From Platanthera guangdongensis (Eukaryota > Streptophyta > Magnoliopsida > Asparagales > Orchidaceae): 64,000 bases of DNA. Both the position numbers and the translations under genes were made by a program. The notes under the pieces are model-generated. The model did no database searches, was not told where the DNA came from, and worked only from the letters and a program-made list of their open reading frames with translations. The stretch lies in contig CM077162.1 in assembly GCA_039583875.1 (NCBI GenBank), positions 170,023,220 through 170,087,219 on the forward strand. Reading direction: 5' to 3'. Below, in pieces: positions 35,340 through 46,034 of the stretch. The stretch's first letter is position 1, and each line of letters opens with the position of its first letter.

Positions 35340-36013
35340 CCATCTTGTGACGGCGTCAAGGCGAACCAAGGTGAGCGCTGGGCGCCTTGACACTTAGGCG
35401 ACAAGGCAGACGCCTAGGCGACACTAAGGCGAGCAAGTCGCACGACGCTAATTTGTTTTTTTTTAAAAAAGACAGTATATAGACTGCGGTTATTATAATA
35501 ACCGCAGTCTATAGTCTGAAGGATATAGACTGCGGTTATTATAAACACCGCAATTTATAGTACACAGGATGTAGACTGCGGTTTTATAATAACCACAGTT
35601 TATAGTATACATGCTATAGACTGCGGTTTTATAATAACCGCAGTGTATAGTATACATGCTATATACTGCGGTTTTAAAATAACTGCAGTATATGCTCGGG
35701 TTCATGGAATACACTGCGATTTTTTCATACACAGTCTATTTAAGAATAGACTGCGGTTTATATATCAACCGCAGTCTATTCTACACTGACCCCTAAAATA
35801 GACTGCGGTTTATATATTAACCGCAGTCTATTCTCTGGTTTAAGGAATAAACTGCGGTTTTAAAATAACCGCAGTATATTCTTGGGTTCATGGAATACAC
35901 TGCGGTTTATATATAAACCGCAGTCTATTCCCATATTTTTATATAAAAAAGGCGTCAAACACCTTGTTTACAATTGGGCGCCGTGACGCCTAGGCGACGC
36001 CATGACAAGAATG
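35340..36013. mobile_element. hAT-like MITE (674 bp) in the A 3' LTR
   Basis: The insertion is absent from the A 5' LTR, so its borders are exact. Left end CCATCTTGTGACGGCGTC; the right end reversed reads CATTCTTGTCATGGCGTC, 18-bp inverted termini with about four mismatches. Just inside are GGCGCC/CCTAGGCG-rich stretches on both sides (about 35376-35445 and 35979-36000). The middle is an array of hairpins (35478-35930). There is no coding frame, so it is a non-autonomous element that would need a hAT transposase from elsewhere. Confidence 0.88.
35478..35930. repeat. array of ~10 hairpins with ACTGCGGTT arms
   Basis: About ten inverted-repeat units, each roughly 35 bp, spaced 8-20 bp apart. 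Each has ACTGCGGTT on one side and AACCGCAGT on the other around an AT-rich centre. The first (35478-35513) is a perfect 36-bp palindrome. Others start near 35524, 35571, 35614, 35660, 35709 (decayed), 35745, 35798, 35846 and 35892. Confidence 0.92.
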
Positions 36014-36550
36014 TGCATATCATAGCATAAAGATTTTAATGCATAAAACCATTTTTCAAAAGGCAAGCATTCATCATTTAAGAAAAATTTTTGTGTCACT
36101 AGGGGGAGTTATTTTTCCTTACTCTGACCCCTCGTGAGCAATATTTTTACAGGTGACGCAGGTGGGAAACTACGCCTAGGATGAGCGTTAAGTGGAGTCA
36201 GTTTGTAGTTGCTTCCACTTTCAGTTTCCTCTATTTCAGCATACATTTGCAATTGTGGACAATGTAATTTGTTAATGTTTTATATGTCTTGTATCAGACT
36301 TATAATGCGATTTCAGATTTTCAGTCTTTTCATTTCTATTCATGTTTAGTGGCTCTGTGAATTCAGATATCAGGTATGTGTTTACCCTTAGTTTCCTTTC
36401 TTAGCTTCCGTTGTAAGTTTTAAATTCTTAGTAGTTGATTCTTTTTACCTGCTGCATACTAGTTTTAATATTGTTTTCTAGTTCTTTTTATATCGCTGAC
36501 CCGGCCGGATGGCTGATTATTCTAAAACTGGGAAGGGGTGTTACAACCCG

Positions 36551-36862
36551 TGACTGGCGGTTTCGGGAATTTGCTCCAAAACACTCGATTGTCTCCCGAA
36601 CCGCCCACCGCCTCTATATATAAACCTAATCTCAAAACTGTCTGTTGTAGCTGCAACCCTAATCAGAAAATAAACCTCCCGATCGGACGACTAATACTAT
36701 TTTGGTCCGATCGGGGCTAATTACACCTCACAATAAAACACAAAACCTGAAGGTGAATAGAAACGATCATCCAGACGCAATCACGTGCTCCGATCGTCCG
36801 TCCGGGCAGCGGATCAGCGCCTCCTGCGGGAATATATGCGCGTCGGTCGTGGCTCGCCGTCA
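36551..36862 (-). repeat. 5' LTR of gypsy G, segment 2 of 2
   Basis: It continues 25451-26392 after the A insertion and aligns with 11103-11416. It ends CGCCGTCA followed by the TSD-like CAATC at 36863-36867. Confidence 0.93.
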
Positions 36863-36867
36863 CAATC

Positions 36868-38800
36868 CATGTAACATATGATGAGTCTAACATTCTCTGT
36901 GAGGAGGAAAATCCGTCTGATCTAGTTTTGCAGATAAAGAAAACTCTCTAGGTAAGGAAGTTGAAGGCAAAGCTAATGAAGAAAGCTGCCAAACTAAAGA
37001 AGATAGTGATGAAGAGAAAATAACAATCCAGATTGAGAAGGTTGATATAGCCACCCAAGAAGGTGCTGAAGAAAGCCCATAAGAATAAGGAGCTGATGAA
37101 GATTTGTATGTTGATGATACTGTAGATGATATCAATGGAGAGATCATGCCATCACAGCTCCCCCGAGCACATAGATACATTAAAGACCACCCTCTACATC
37201 AAGTGATTGGGAACCAATAGGATCCATTAAAGACCAAGTAATGTATATCTAATGAAATGCTTTTTTTTAGTTTCATTTCACAGGTGAAGTCCAAAATCAT
37301 TGAGGAAGCAAACAGTGATCCACGACAGACCATTATTATGCAAGGGGAATTATAGCAGTTTGAAAGACAACGTGTATGGAGGCTGGTAGAGAAGCCAATA
37401 TCAATCTGTGTTGGTACCAAATGAGTCTATAAAAACAAGCTAGATCCTAATGGTGTGGTCATATGAAACAATGATAGACTTATTGCTCAAGGCTGAAGAC
37501 AAGAGAAAGAGATTGACTATGATCAAACTTTTGCTCATGTTGCTAGGGCTTGAGCCAATAACCCTTTTCATAGCTTATGCAGCACACCATGGTATCAAAG
37601 TATACCATATTGATGTCAAGAGTGCATTTCTGAATGGTAAGCTCCAAGAGGAAGTGTATGTTGTTTTGTCTTTTCCTCTCAATCCTCTTTTGTCTACAGG
37701 TTAGATAAAGCCTTTATGGTCTCAAGCAAACACCTAAAGTTTGATATGAGACCCTATTTACTTTTCTTCTAGAGAACCATTGCATTATGGGACAAGTTGA
37801 TCAGCCTCTTTTTGCTAGGAAGCATAAGAACATGTTCTTGATTGTTCAAATTTATGTGGATGATATCATATTTGGTAGCTCAGATGACAAGTTTTGCAGT
37901 AGGTTTGCTAAACTCATGCAAAATAAGTTTGAAATAAGTAATATGAGAAAATTTATATATTTCTTAGATCTTCAAGTTAAACAATTGAATGAAGATATCT
38001 TCTTTGTCCAATCCAATTACACTAGGGAAATCCTAACGAAATTTGGAATGGAAATTGCTTCACCTCTTAAGACCCCCATGACAACCAATGATGTTATTGA
38101 TAATGATGAAATAGGTAAAGCTATAGACTCTAAACTCTATAGGGGTATTATTGACTCATTACTTTATCTCACAATAAGTAGACCCGATATCATGTTCTCC
38201 ACTTGTGTGTGTGCCAGATTCCAAGTTTCATGAAAGGAGACTCATCTCACACATGTGAAGATAATTCTAAGGTACTTGAAAGGCACACTTATACATGACC
38301 TATGGGATCCTAGGGAGTTAAGTTTACTCTTATAAGCTATTTAGATGCAGATTATGCAGGATACTGGATAAATATGAAAAGTACTTCAGGGACTTGTCAA
38401 TTTCTAGACTCAAAATTGCTGACATTGAGAAGCAAGAAGCAGAGCACAATATTTACTTCTACTGCTGAATCTGAATATATTGTTACAGGAAGTTGTTGTG
38501 CACAATTTCTCTGAATTGAGACCAGATGCAGGATTATGAGTATGATTTTTATAATATACTCATATATTGTGAACACTAGTGCCATCTCTATCTCTTCTAA
38601 TCCCGTACTCTACAATATGACCGAACACATTAAGATAAGACATCATTTCTTAAAGCATTATACGAAAAAGTGCAGAATCTATATCGAATTTATTCCAATA
38701 GAGAAGCAAGTTCTGACGTTCTTATTAACCCTGATATGAAATGAAGATAAATTATTTCATTAACTTGCTTGGTATTCTTGATAGTATGGAATAGTTGATT
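36868..38800 (+). pseudogene. copia I RT and RNase H remnant
   Basis: It resumes from 10164: VTYDESN near 36875, an acidic Glu/Asp linker, AHRYIKDHPLHQVIGN near 37165-37210 (the conserved HP..QIIGD block before RT), RT with KSAFLNGKLQEEVYV near 37618-37660 and intact YVDDIIFGSS near 37853-37880. Then GIIDSLLYLTISRPDI near 38145-38195, RNase H with DADYAGYW and STAESEYIV near 38350-38480, and HIKIRHHFLKHY near 38628-38660. Broken by many stops and small indels. It reads as Sirevirus/Tork type from the RT style. It ends near 38800 with no clear PPT or LTR. Confidence 0.85.
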
Positions 38801-40142
38801 GAGAGACCTAGTTTTTCCTCTCTGTCACCTTCTTTGTTTATCCATCCCTGTTAAAACTGCTAGTATTTAGTTATCTATATTGATTTTGGTTAGCTAAACT
38901 GAATGAACTTAACCAATTAACAGTAGCTCATATGATAACAAGAGCAATCGAAAAGGATTTCTTAAAAGTTCATGACAGTCCTTTCAGACGCCCTTTTCTT
39001 AGATAAATTACTCCAGGTTCTCTGAAATTCTCTCTGTATAATTGCTCTACGATTGCAGGCTGATCGCTCGGCAATTGTTGAGCGCTTATCGCTGAGCTCA
39101 ACGTCTATCACTGATCAATTTGTTCTTCTCAAGTGGAAACGCTGAGCTTTGATCGTCAACCAAATTCAACCGATCGCTGACCGATGGTCATTGCCCGCCG
39201 ATCTACTTCCCTCATATAGTCTTGTCTCTCCTATCTGACTAAGCGATCAACGATCACTGATCATCGACCTAGCGTCCAACTTCCGTCAACCGGCTATGAG
39301 TCCATGATCATTGAACGCTGATCCATTTCTCTAAAAAAAATTCACCCTTCAGTCTCCTCGCTCACGACAGCAACTAGGAAGCTCCAACACCAAGAAACCA
39401 AGGAAACAAAACAGAATATTCAAAAACTAGAGCGGGAAAGGGGTAGAAAACCAAGCTTGCGAGGAAGGGACGAGCTTAATGAAGGAGAAGAATAAATAAC
39501 CAGCTTTTAATCCACCCCAAAAACAAGTTCCAAAGCAAAGTGCCTTTATTCCATAAAACTCTATAGAATTTATCAATAGGGTTTCATTCCAAGAGCCAAA
39601 ATCAAGCTATCTTGCCTCCACCAAGGAGTATTAAAGCCTTTTCATCAATCCACTAAAACACCTTACACATGATAGTAATTAAATTAGTTAAATCACTTAA
39701 ATTTGCAATACTAATCAAAACCAACCTTAATACATTCATAAGGGGGAGCCGACCATATGACATAAACCCAAATCCAAAAACAATTCCTAAAGTAAAGCCC
39801 AACATTCAAGCTAAGCCAGATTTCATAAACGTCCATTCTTTTAAAACACAATCATCCAAAATCAAAGCTTGGTATGAAGCAAAGCATATGGGGACCAGCC
39901 AATTCAAGGTTCCACAACAAGGGATGCCAACCCAAGTAGTAAGAAAATTGTAACTTAAAAGGCCTCCATCCATAAATCATTATCCTAATAATCGAAGTTG
40001 TTGAAAACCCTACGTAGGATATTAATTAAGATCCAAATTCATAAGAATGTCAATTATGACATGAAGACTCAAAATAAAATAAATCGATTACTTGAAAATT
40101 CGAAGAAACTCAAAATAAAATAAAAATCAACTTGGTACATAA
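38801..40142. other. unassigned, possibly LTR and 3' tail of I
   Basis: No recognisable gene. It contains the GATCG-rich zone at 39055-39330 that resembles the LTR core at 9020-9345. After that come purine-rich then AT-rich sequence and a 94-codon frame (39669-39953) with no domain. A clean TG...CA pair could not be placed. Confidence 0.35.
39055..39330. repeat. GATCG/GCTGA-rich degenerate repeat zone
   Basis: Many short variants of GATCGCTGA, CGATCACTGATC and GTCAACCGA in both orientations. The composition and motifs match 9020-9345 although a collinear alignment is not obvious by eye. Confidence 0.5.
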
Positions 40143-41739
40143 TTGGTACTTCACAATTTAATTGCATTCATCAATAGGGAGATTCTACTAGGTGTTTTAA
40201 ATTATGGACAATTTTGGGTTCTCACGGTAGCTTCTTCTAGTAGTGTGCATGCGACTACTCAGGGTAAGTTGATCGTCGAATCTAGCACTACCAATCGTAT
40301 GACTCTGAACTCTCTTGTCTTCTCTTATGTCAATAAGCATAACCAGTTGCCACTGGTGTTTATGGCTGATGGATCCTTCTCCAGTTTGTGGAACTGAAGT
40401 TGTTACCACCTCCCTTCTTCAATTGAATGACACTATATGTTTTGAGTTCTCTTTGCTATCTACTGTCTGTCATTGCATTTTCCAAACTATTACACTTCTT
40501 TATCTCATTCTCTCTCTAATGGACTGAATTGGGGGACCTCTATTACCTGGATGTTCTTCTCACTTTCTTAGCATTTGCCGTCTCAACCTTTCTGCTTCAG
40601 TAGCATGACCGTCTTGGTCATCTTCCGGTTCATCTCCTCCACCAACTCCTGATATCTTTTCGATCCGAGTCTATTTTAAAATGTGAAGCCTGCAAATATG
40701 TCAAACATCATCATAGTATTTTTCCAGTAAAAAGGTAAGTGTCTTATACGTCCTTTTGACCTTGTTCATTTAGAAATTTGGGGTTCTAGTCCCACCAAGT
40801 CTTTTTGTAGAGGAGTTTGTATTTTATAATATTATTGATGATTACTCTAGATGTACTTAGGTAAATCTTTTAAAAGAACTATTTGATCTCTTCTTTGTTT
40901 TCTATAAAATTTTAATAAAGTTCATACTCAATTTGGTCTTTCCTTAATAATTATATGGCTAGAGAATGCAAATCAATACACGAGCTATCAGTTCTCGTTT
41001 TTAATATTTATAATTGTATCAGTTCTCAGGCCAAGTTGTGTGCATACATTCCAATAAAATATGGTGATAGAAAGAAAAAATATCATCACCTAGATGTTGC
41101 ATAAACACTTATGTGCCAATTGAATGTTCCATGATCCTACTTCTGCTCTTCATGATAAGTCATATTTTTCTCTTCTTCATTCAGATAGTACTTTTTCCCG
41201 CACTCCTCGACTATGGTTGTATTGCTTTCTTTCACGCTTCTACCTCTGGTCAGAACAAACTCGCCTTTCTCTCTAATCTCTTTCGCAATAAAATTGCAGA
41301 GAATATGTTCATGTAAATTGCCTTCGTCTACGCCCTGACCTTTTCTCTCTTCAAATACTTTTCAGGAATCAAAATTGCGAGACTCATTACGATGCAGTTC
41401 CTTCCCAAGGAAAGTTTGCCTCAGATCTACTTGAAGAAGCAAGTCTTCTTGGTACGAAACTTGCTCGGAATCTTATGCTTATGGGCACTGATAACTCTGG
41501 GTTGTGAGATTTCTTCAAAATGATATTACTCGTTTCAGACGTTTTGTAGGCAAGTTCTTTTATCTCACTGTAACCAGATCTGACATCTTTTTCGTTGTTG
41601 AAAAAGTTAGCCGATTTATGTAAGCTCTCATTGTGTCGTCTTGAATATGCATTAAAATATCTGAATATATCAAAAAAATCTCGAGGCAAATGACTACCAT
41701 TTAAAAGAAACATGTACTTTTAGGTATTGAAGCATATTC
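40143..41739 (+). pseudogene. copia E protease to RNase H (first part)
   Basis: Degenerate protease near 40270-40310 (IVESSTTNRMT where DSGA..HMT is expected) and FMADGSFSPVCG near 40360-40395. Well-kept GAG-pre-integrase near 40605-40735 (HDRLGHLPVHLLHQL, CEACKYVKHHHS), RPFDLVHLEIWG near 40752-40790, and integrase C-terminal CIAFFHASTSGQNKLA near 41220-41265. RT tail DLLEEASLLGTKLA near 41420-41465, and the FYLTVTRSDIFFVV block near 41555-41600. Stops are frequent. The end GIEAYSDA is cut by D. Confidence 0.78.
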
Positions 41740-41744
41740 AGATG
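41740..41744. repeat. target-site duplication of D, left copy (AGATG)
   Basis: AGATG before TGTAGACAAAG and again at 47074-47078 after TTCTAACA. Confidence 0.94.
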
Positions 41745-41924
41745 TGTAGACAAAGCTCAAAACTTGTATGTATATCTTCTGTGTCAAAATACACTGAGAG
41801 AATACAAATATATAGGAGAGAGGAGAGTAGAAATTCTATACAAGATGTGAGACTAAGAAGAGAAGAAGGAAAAATAATAAAAAGGGGGCCCAATAATGGG
41901 CCCATTACATGAGTTTTTCTAACA
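41745..41924 (-). repeat. 3' LTR of copia D (180 bp)
   Basis: On the minus strand TGTTAGAAAAACTC ... TTTGTCTACA. It is 12 bp longer than the 5' LTR because of a GGGCCCAATAATGGGCCC palindrome (about 41885-41903) reduced to GGGTGCCC in the other. Confidence 0.94.
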
Positions 41925-41942
41925 CTCCCCCGCAAGCTGGAG
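41925..41942 (-). other. polypurine tract of D
   Basis: On the minus strand CTTGCGGGGGAG abuts TGTTAGAAA; it also ends the coding region (ACGGVLEK). Confidence 0.85.
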
Positions 41943-44900
41943 CGTACAAGTCGTATGTGCTAAGCTTGGATAGGCACTGATAGAAGAGGGTACTAGGTAG
42001 AGCCTTTGTGAGGACATCCGCAACTTGTTCAGTACCCAGAACATGCTTCAGTTCAATCTTCTTCATGTGAACTTTCTCCCGGATGAAATGACAATCCACT
42101 TCAATATGATTTGTTCTTTCGTGAAAGACTGGGTTCTTGACTATATATATGCCATCTTGACTGTCACAAAGGAGGAGAGTCGGTGAGGAAAGTTTTACCC
42201 CAAGGTCAGCAAGAAGACTCTCAAGTCACGTGAGTTCTGAAACCACAAATGTCATTACCCAATATTCTGCTTCAACTGAGGATCAAGCAACCACCGCTTG
42301 TTTCTTGTTTCGCCAGGTGATCAGGTTCCCTACAAAATATATGCAAAAACCGCTGGTTGATCGTCGATCATCGAAAAAACCCGCATAATCAGCATCAAAA
42401 TATGCCACAAATATTGGGGTTGAAGATGAGGTTTTGTATACTAATCCTTGATCAGAAGCTGTTTTAAGGTATCAGAGAATCCGTTCAACGGCCTGGAGAT
42501 GAGAGCTTCGAGGAGAATGCATATACCGACTGACGATACCAACAACAAAGGATATATCTTGTCTTTTTACCGTTAGATAGATCAGGTTTCCAACAAGACA
42601 ACGATAGTATTCCAGATTTTGAAGCAGAAGATCAGAATCCGAGTCCTAAGCACATAATTTGTGATTTACATCCACTGGAGTGTTCACAGGCTTACAGCCG
42701 GAGTAGCCTGCATCATGAAGGAGATCGAGGCAGTAACTTTCGCTGAGTGGGCAAGGCCATCTGGTCGTCTGACAACCTTCAGACCCCAGAAGTACCGAAG
42801 GTTCCCCAGTTCTTTTGTTTGAAATACAGAGCTCAGATGTTGTTTGACCGCCTGTATTCCGTTCGAGTCATTTCCAGTAATGATGATATCGTCAACGTAA
42901 ACCAATAGGAGAATCGTTCCCGTTGCCAGGTGGCGAGTGAATAACGAGAAATCTGCCGAGCTCCGAGTAAAGCCAATTTCTCGTAGGGTCTTACTAAACT
43001 TGTCAAACCATACTCAAGGGGATTGTTTGAAGACCATAGAGTGACTTCATAAGACGACAAACCCGAGACTCCCCCGTGGTCTCAAATCCGGGAGGTTGCT
43101 GCTTGTAAACCGTTTCCTGGAGATCGCCATTCAGAAAGACATTCTTTATATCGAGTTGAAGTAAAGGCCACTGGTGATGCACTGCCACAGAGATGAGGTC
43201 ACGAACCATGTTGAGCTTGGCCACAGGAGAAAAGGTTTCGTCATAGTGGAGAGTCGAGAACTTGTTGTTGGGTGAAGCCGCGAGCCACCAGACGTGTTTT
43301 GAGTCTGTCAATGGTTTCTATCAGGAGCATGCTTGATGACAAAGATCCATTTGCACCCAACCGGTTTCTGACCAGGAGGAAGGGGTACCAAGGTCCAAGT
43401 CTGGTTTGCCCAGAGAGCAGTCATTTCCTCATCCATACCGGCGCGCCAACCAGGATGTTGGAGAGCCTCCTGCACAAAGTTAGGAACAGAAACCGAGGAC
43501 AGTGAAGTAGAAAATGTCCGAAGTTGGGGAGAAGAGGCGATGCGGGGAGACAAAGTTCGCCATCAGATAAGCAGTGGAGGCAGCCACCGGATCAGAAGGG
43601 CTCGGAGAAGCCGAGGTCGAGGCCGACTACAGAAGGGGAACAGAACGAGGAGGGTGGCGATTGTAGACACGGATAACAGGCGGCTTGGAAGGAGTAGGAG
43701 CTGGGTCAGGAAGAACCTGTGGAAGAGGCATAGTAACAGGGATGACAGGTCGTGTGAGGGATGATGGTAGAGGTGTCGGTGGTAGAGGAGTGGGTAGAGG
43801 AGGAGAGAAGAAAGATTGATCCTTCCAGAAGATAACATCAGCGGACATGGAGATCTTTCGGGTAACCGGAGAATAACACACATAACCTTTCTGTGTACGG
43901 GAATAGCCGACAAAAATATGTTTAGCCGCCCAGGGATCCAACTTACCCGTAGACGGACCCAGAAGTTGGATGAATCAGGTGCAGCCAAAGACCCTGGGTG
44001 TGAGAGGGATGGCTGGAGAGGAGGAAAATAGGAGGCTGAACAGAGTGGCGTAGTGGAGAACAGAGAAAGGGAGACGGTTGATGAGGAAACAAGCAGTGGA
44101 GATCGCAAAGTTCCTGTAGACTTTGGGAACATGCATGTGAATCATGAGGGAGCGGGCAACGTCGAGCAGGTGTCGATTCTTCCGTTCGACAACAACGTTT
44201 TGCTGAGCGGGTGTAGGCACATGATGTCTGATGAATAATGTCGATCTCCGCGCACAGATTTGTAACTTCATGGCTAGTGTACTCGTGAGCATTATCGTTG
44301 CGCAACGTTTTTATGGTAGTGGAGAATTGCGTACGAATCTGTAGCACAAAATCCCGAAACACGCGAGGATACTCGGAGCGATCACGAAGTAAGTAGAGCC
44401 ACATCGTGCGAGAGTAATCATCAATAAAAGTGATAAAGTAGCGATAACCAGAAATACTAGTAATTTTGAAAGGACCCTGAATATCAGAGTGCAGTAAATC
44501 AAAAGGAGCCGAGCTCCGAGTATAATGTGCGGGAAAGGAAGAACGCGGCTGCTTGTCGAAAATACAAGAATCACACTGAAAGGGAGGAAGAGATACATCA
44601 GGAAGCGCCTTCTGGAGGATCGGATGAGGGACATGCCCAAGACGGCGATGCCAATTCATGGACGAGACGGAGGAGAGGATGGGAGGAGAGGCATTGAGAA
44701 GGTAGAACTCGTTTTGCAGTCGACCCCTACTAATGGTAATCCGCGTCAGCTGATCCTGTATCAAAAAAACAGAAGTGGTGAATGTGACAAAGCAATCCAT
44801 ATCAGTAGTAAGACGACCAACAAATAGTAAATTAAATGGGGAGACCGGAACATAAAAAGCCGAGCGAAGAGAGATGGAGGGGTTGAGGGAGAGGTCAACG

Positions 44901-45109
44901 CAGCCGGAGACCGGAACAGTCGCCCCATTAGCCACGGTGACACACTTCGGATGCGGAGCATCCGAGTACTTGGGCGGCCGCAGCGAGGTGATGTGATGAG
45001 TGACACCCGAGTCCAAAATCCAGCATGGACTGGTGGAAAAACAAGCAGTACCTACAGTAGAGGTTGAGGCAACAAAAGCCAATGGAGGGCTGAGCAGCCC
45101 ATGGAGTTG
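41943..45109 (-). pseudogene. copia D protease-integrase-RT-RNase H
   Basis: Minus-strand order: protease CWILDSGVTHHIT near 45020-44985; GAG-pre-integrase NWHRRLGHVPHPIL near 44660; zinc-like CDSCIFDKQPRSSF near 44580; integrase core FITFIDDYSRTMWLYL near 44430 and LRNDNAHEYTS near 44300; VGYSRTQKGYV near 43910; Pro-rich linker; RT from GCKWIFVIKHAP near 43340, YDETFSPVAKL near 43240, intact YVDDIIITG near 42895; RNase H to LTKALPSTLFYQCLSKL near 41980. The RNase H middle (42650-42100) is present but stop-ridden. At least four frameshifts (about 44215, 43600, 43310 and 42990) and several stops disable it. Confidence 0.92.
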
Positions 45110-46034
45110 CTATAGCTGTAGGCAAACAGCCTCAAGGTCGGCGCTTGTGGCAAAATAGCCATCAGCTGCCACAGCAGCAGTCAGACGAGAAGGGTAGCCA
45201 TGTTTCTTGTAGCAAACTGCCTCAGTGTGGCCGTCCCGGCCGCAATAGGAACACTTTGGGCGGCCCCGACCTCCACGCCCCCTTCCGCGGGAGCCCGAAC
45301 ATCCACCACGAGCAGAAGACGGTGGGGAAGTAAGGGGTGAGGGTCTGCTGGAGAAGGGATGGAGAGGATGGTGCAGGAGTATCCGGGGGCGGTGACACTC
45401 GAAGGAACATAGAGCAAAAATCAGATAAGGAAGGAGTAGTAGCCGAAGCCAGAACCTGAGCCCGGATACTCTGAAGGTGTGGCGGTACACGAGCCATCAT
45501 CATGGCGATGCAGACAGCCTCCTTTTGAGTTCGCTGAGCGGCAAGATCAGTGGTAGATGGCTGATGCTGGATCCAGGCCTCTGCAAGAGTCTTAGCACGA
45601 GAAATAAACGAGGTCATGTCCGCAGTCTCGCCAGGGTCGAAAGCCTGAAGATCGGTAATAATGTCATAGAGGTGCTGGAGGCTGACCTTGCCCGAGTATA
45701 ATGAGTGAAGCTCATCCCACATAGCTTTGGATGTCTCATGATACATGATCATCTGGTAGGGATCTCCCTCCAGGGAATTGAGGAGCCATGTCTAAACGCG
45801 TCTGTTGTTTCGCAGCCAGTCGTCGGTAGAAGGAGAAGGAGGTCCCTGAATGAGATGAAGCAAAAGGCCCTTGGCCTGAAGAACTCGGCGAATCGAGTGC
45901 ACCCATGAGATGAAATTCTTCTTTCCAAACAAGGAAATTGTAGTGATCCGCATCTCATCACGGAGGTCAGGAGGAGTCGGGCGGTCTGCAGAGGGGCCAG
46001 CCGCCTGGCCGGTGGAATCAACAGAGGAGCTCAT
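45110..46034 (-). pseudogene. copia D gag
   Basis: ATG 46034 gives MSSSVDSTGQAAGPSADRP, then the gag domain (FGKKNFISWVHSIRRVL, WLRNNRRV). A TAG at about 45790 interrupts the frame, and it continues TWLLNSLEGDPYQM and YHETSKAMWDELHSLY to about 45330. After a frameshift near 45320 it reaches a Gly/Arg-rich stretch and a CCHC knuckle CSYCGRDGHTEAVCYKKHGYP at about 45250-45190. It ends at a TAG after AVCLQL near 45110. Apart from one stop, one frameshift and the terminal stop it is intact in length for copia gag. Confidence 0.9.

Larger units (their letters stand above)
26393..36545 (+). mobile_element. Ty3/gypsy Tekay-like element A (10.2 kb)
   Basis: LTRs 26393-28589 (2197 bp) and 33661-36545 (2885 bp, or 2203 bp without the MITE and its 8-bp duplication). 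It has PBS 28593, gag with three intron-like intervals, protease, RT, RNase H, integrase, chromodomain-like tail, PPT and a perfect ACCCG duplication. The empty site in the paired G LTR proves the boundaries. About 17 differences in the first ~245 bp of the LTRs (~7%, by eye). Only scattered stops disturb the coding region. Confidence 0.96.
33661..36545 (+). repeat. 3' LTR of gypsy A (2885 bp, with MITE)
   Basis: It aligns with 26393-28589. The extra 682 bp is the MITE at 35340-36013 plus its 8-bp duplication. It ends GTGTTACA at 36545, followed by the ACCCG duplication 36546-36550. Confidence 0.95.
10165..36862 (-). mobile_element. Ty3/gypsy chromovirus G, nested by H and A
   Basis: LTRs are 10165-11416 (1252 bp) and 25451-26392 plus 36551-36862 (1254 bp after removing A). 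On the minus strand the order is LTR, PBS, gag-protease, RT, RNase H, integrase, chromodomain, PPT, LTR. Removing H with one TSD copy (9023 bp) and A with one TSD copy (10158 bp) leaves about 7.5 kb, a normal full-length size. LTR ends are TGATG...CATCA. By-eye comparison of the last ~315 bp of the two LTRs gives roughly 36 differences (11-12%), older than H or A. Confidence 0.93.
9659..38800 (+). mobile_element. Sirevirus-type copia element I, split by G
   Basis: Integrase sequence at 9659-10164 is resumed at 36868 by the segment that follows integrase in copia polyproteins, then RT and RNase H to about 38800. The gap is exactly the gypsy element G with its target-site duplication. The RT box YVDDIIFGSS is of the Sirevirus/Tork style. 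Gag and protease are missing on the left. Net length without G is about 2.4 kb, so it is a partial, old copy. Confidence 0.8.

Noticed and set aside
35478..35930. Regularly spaced repeats resembling a CRISPR array
   Set aside because: The repeats are palindromic, variable in sequence, with 8-20 bp gaps, in a plant retrotransposon LTR, and without cas genes. They are hairpins of a MITE.
43540..44238. Arg-rich plus-strand frames within D
   Set aside because: Antisense of the integrase-to-RT linker of D; no independent support.
45222..45320. Continuation of the D gag frame as WWMFGLPRKG
   Set aside because: This is the wrong frame after the frameshift near 45320; the zinc knuckle is in the frame read at 45490-45110.
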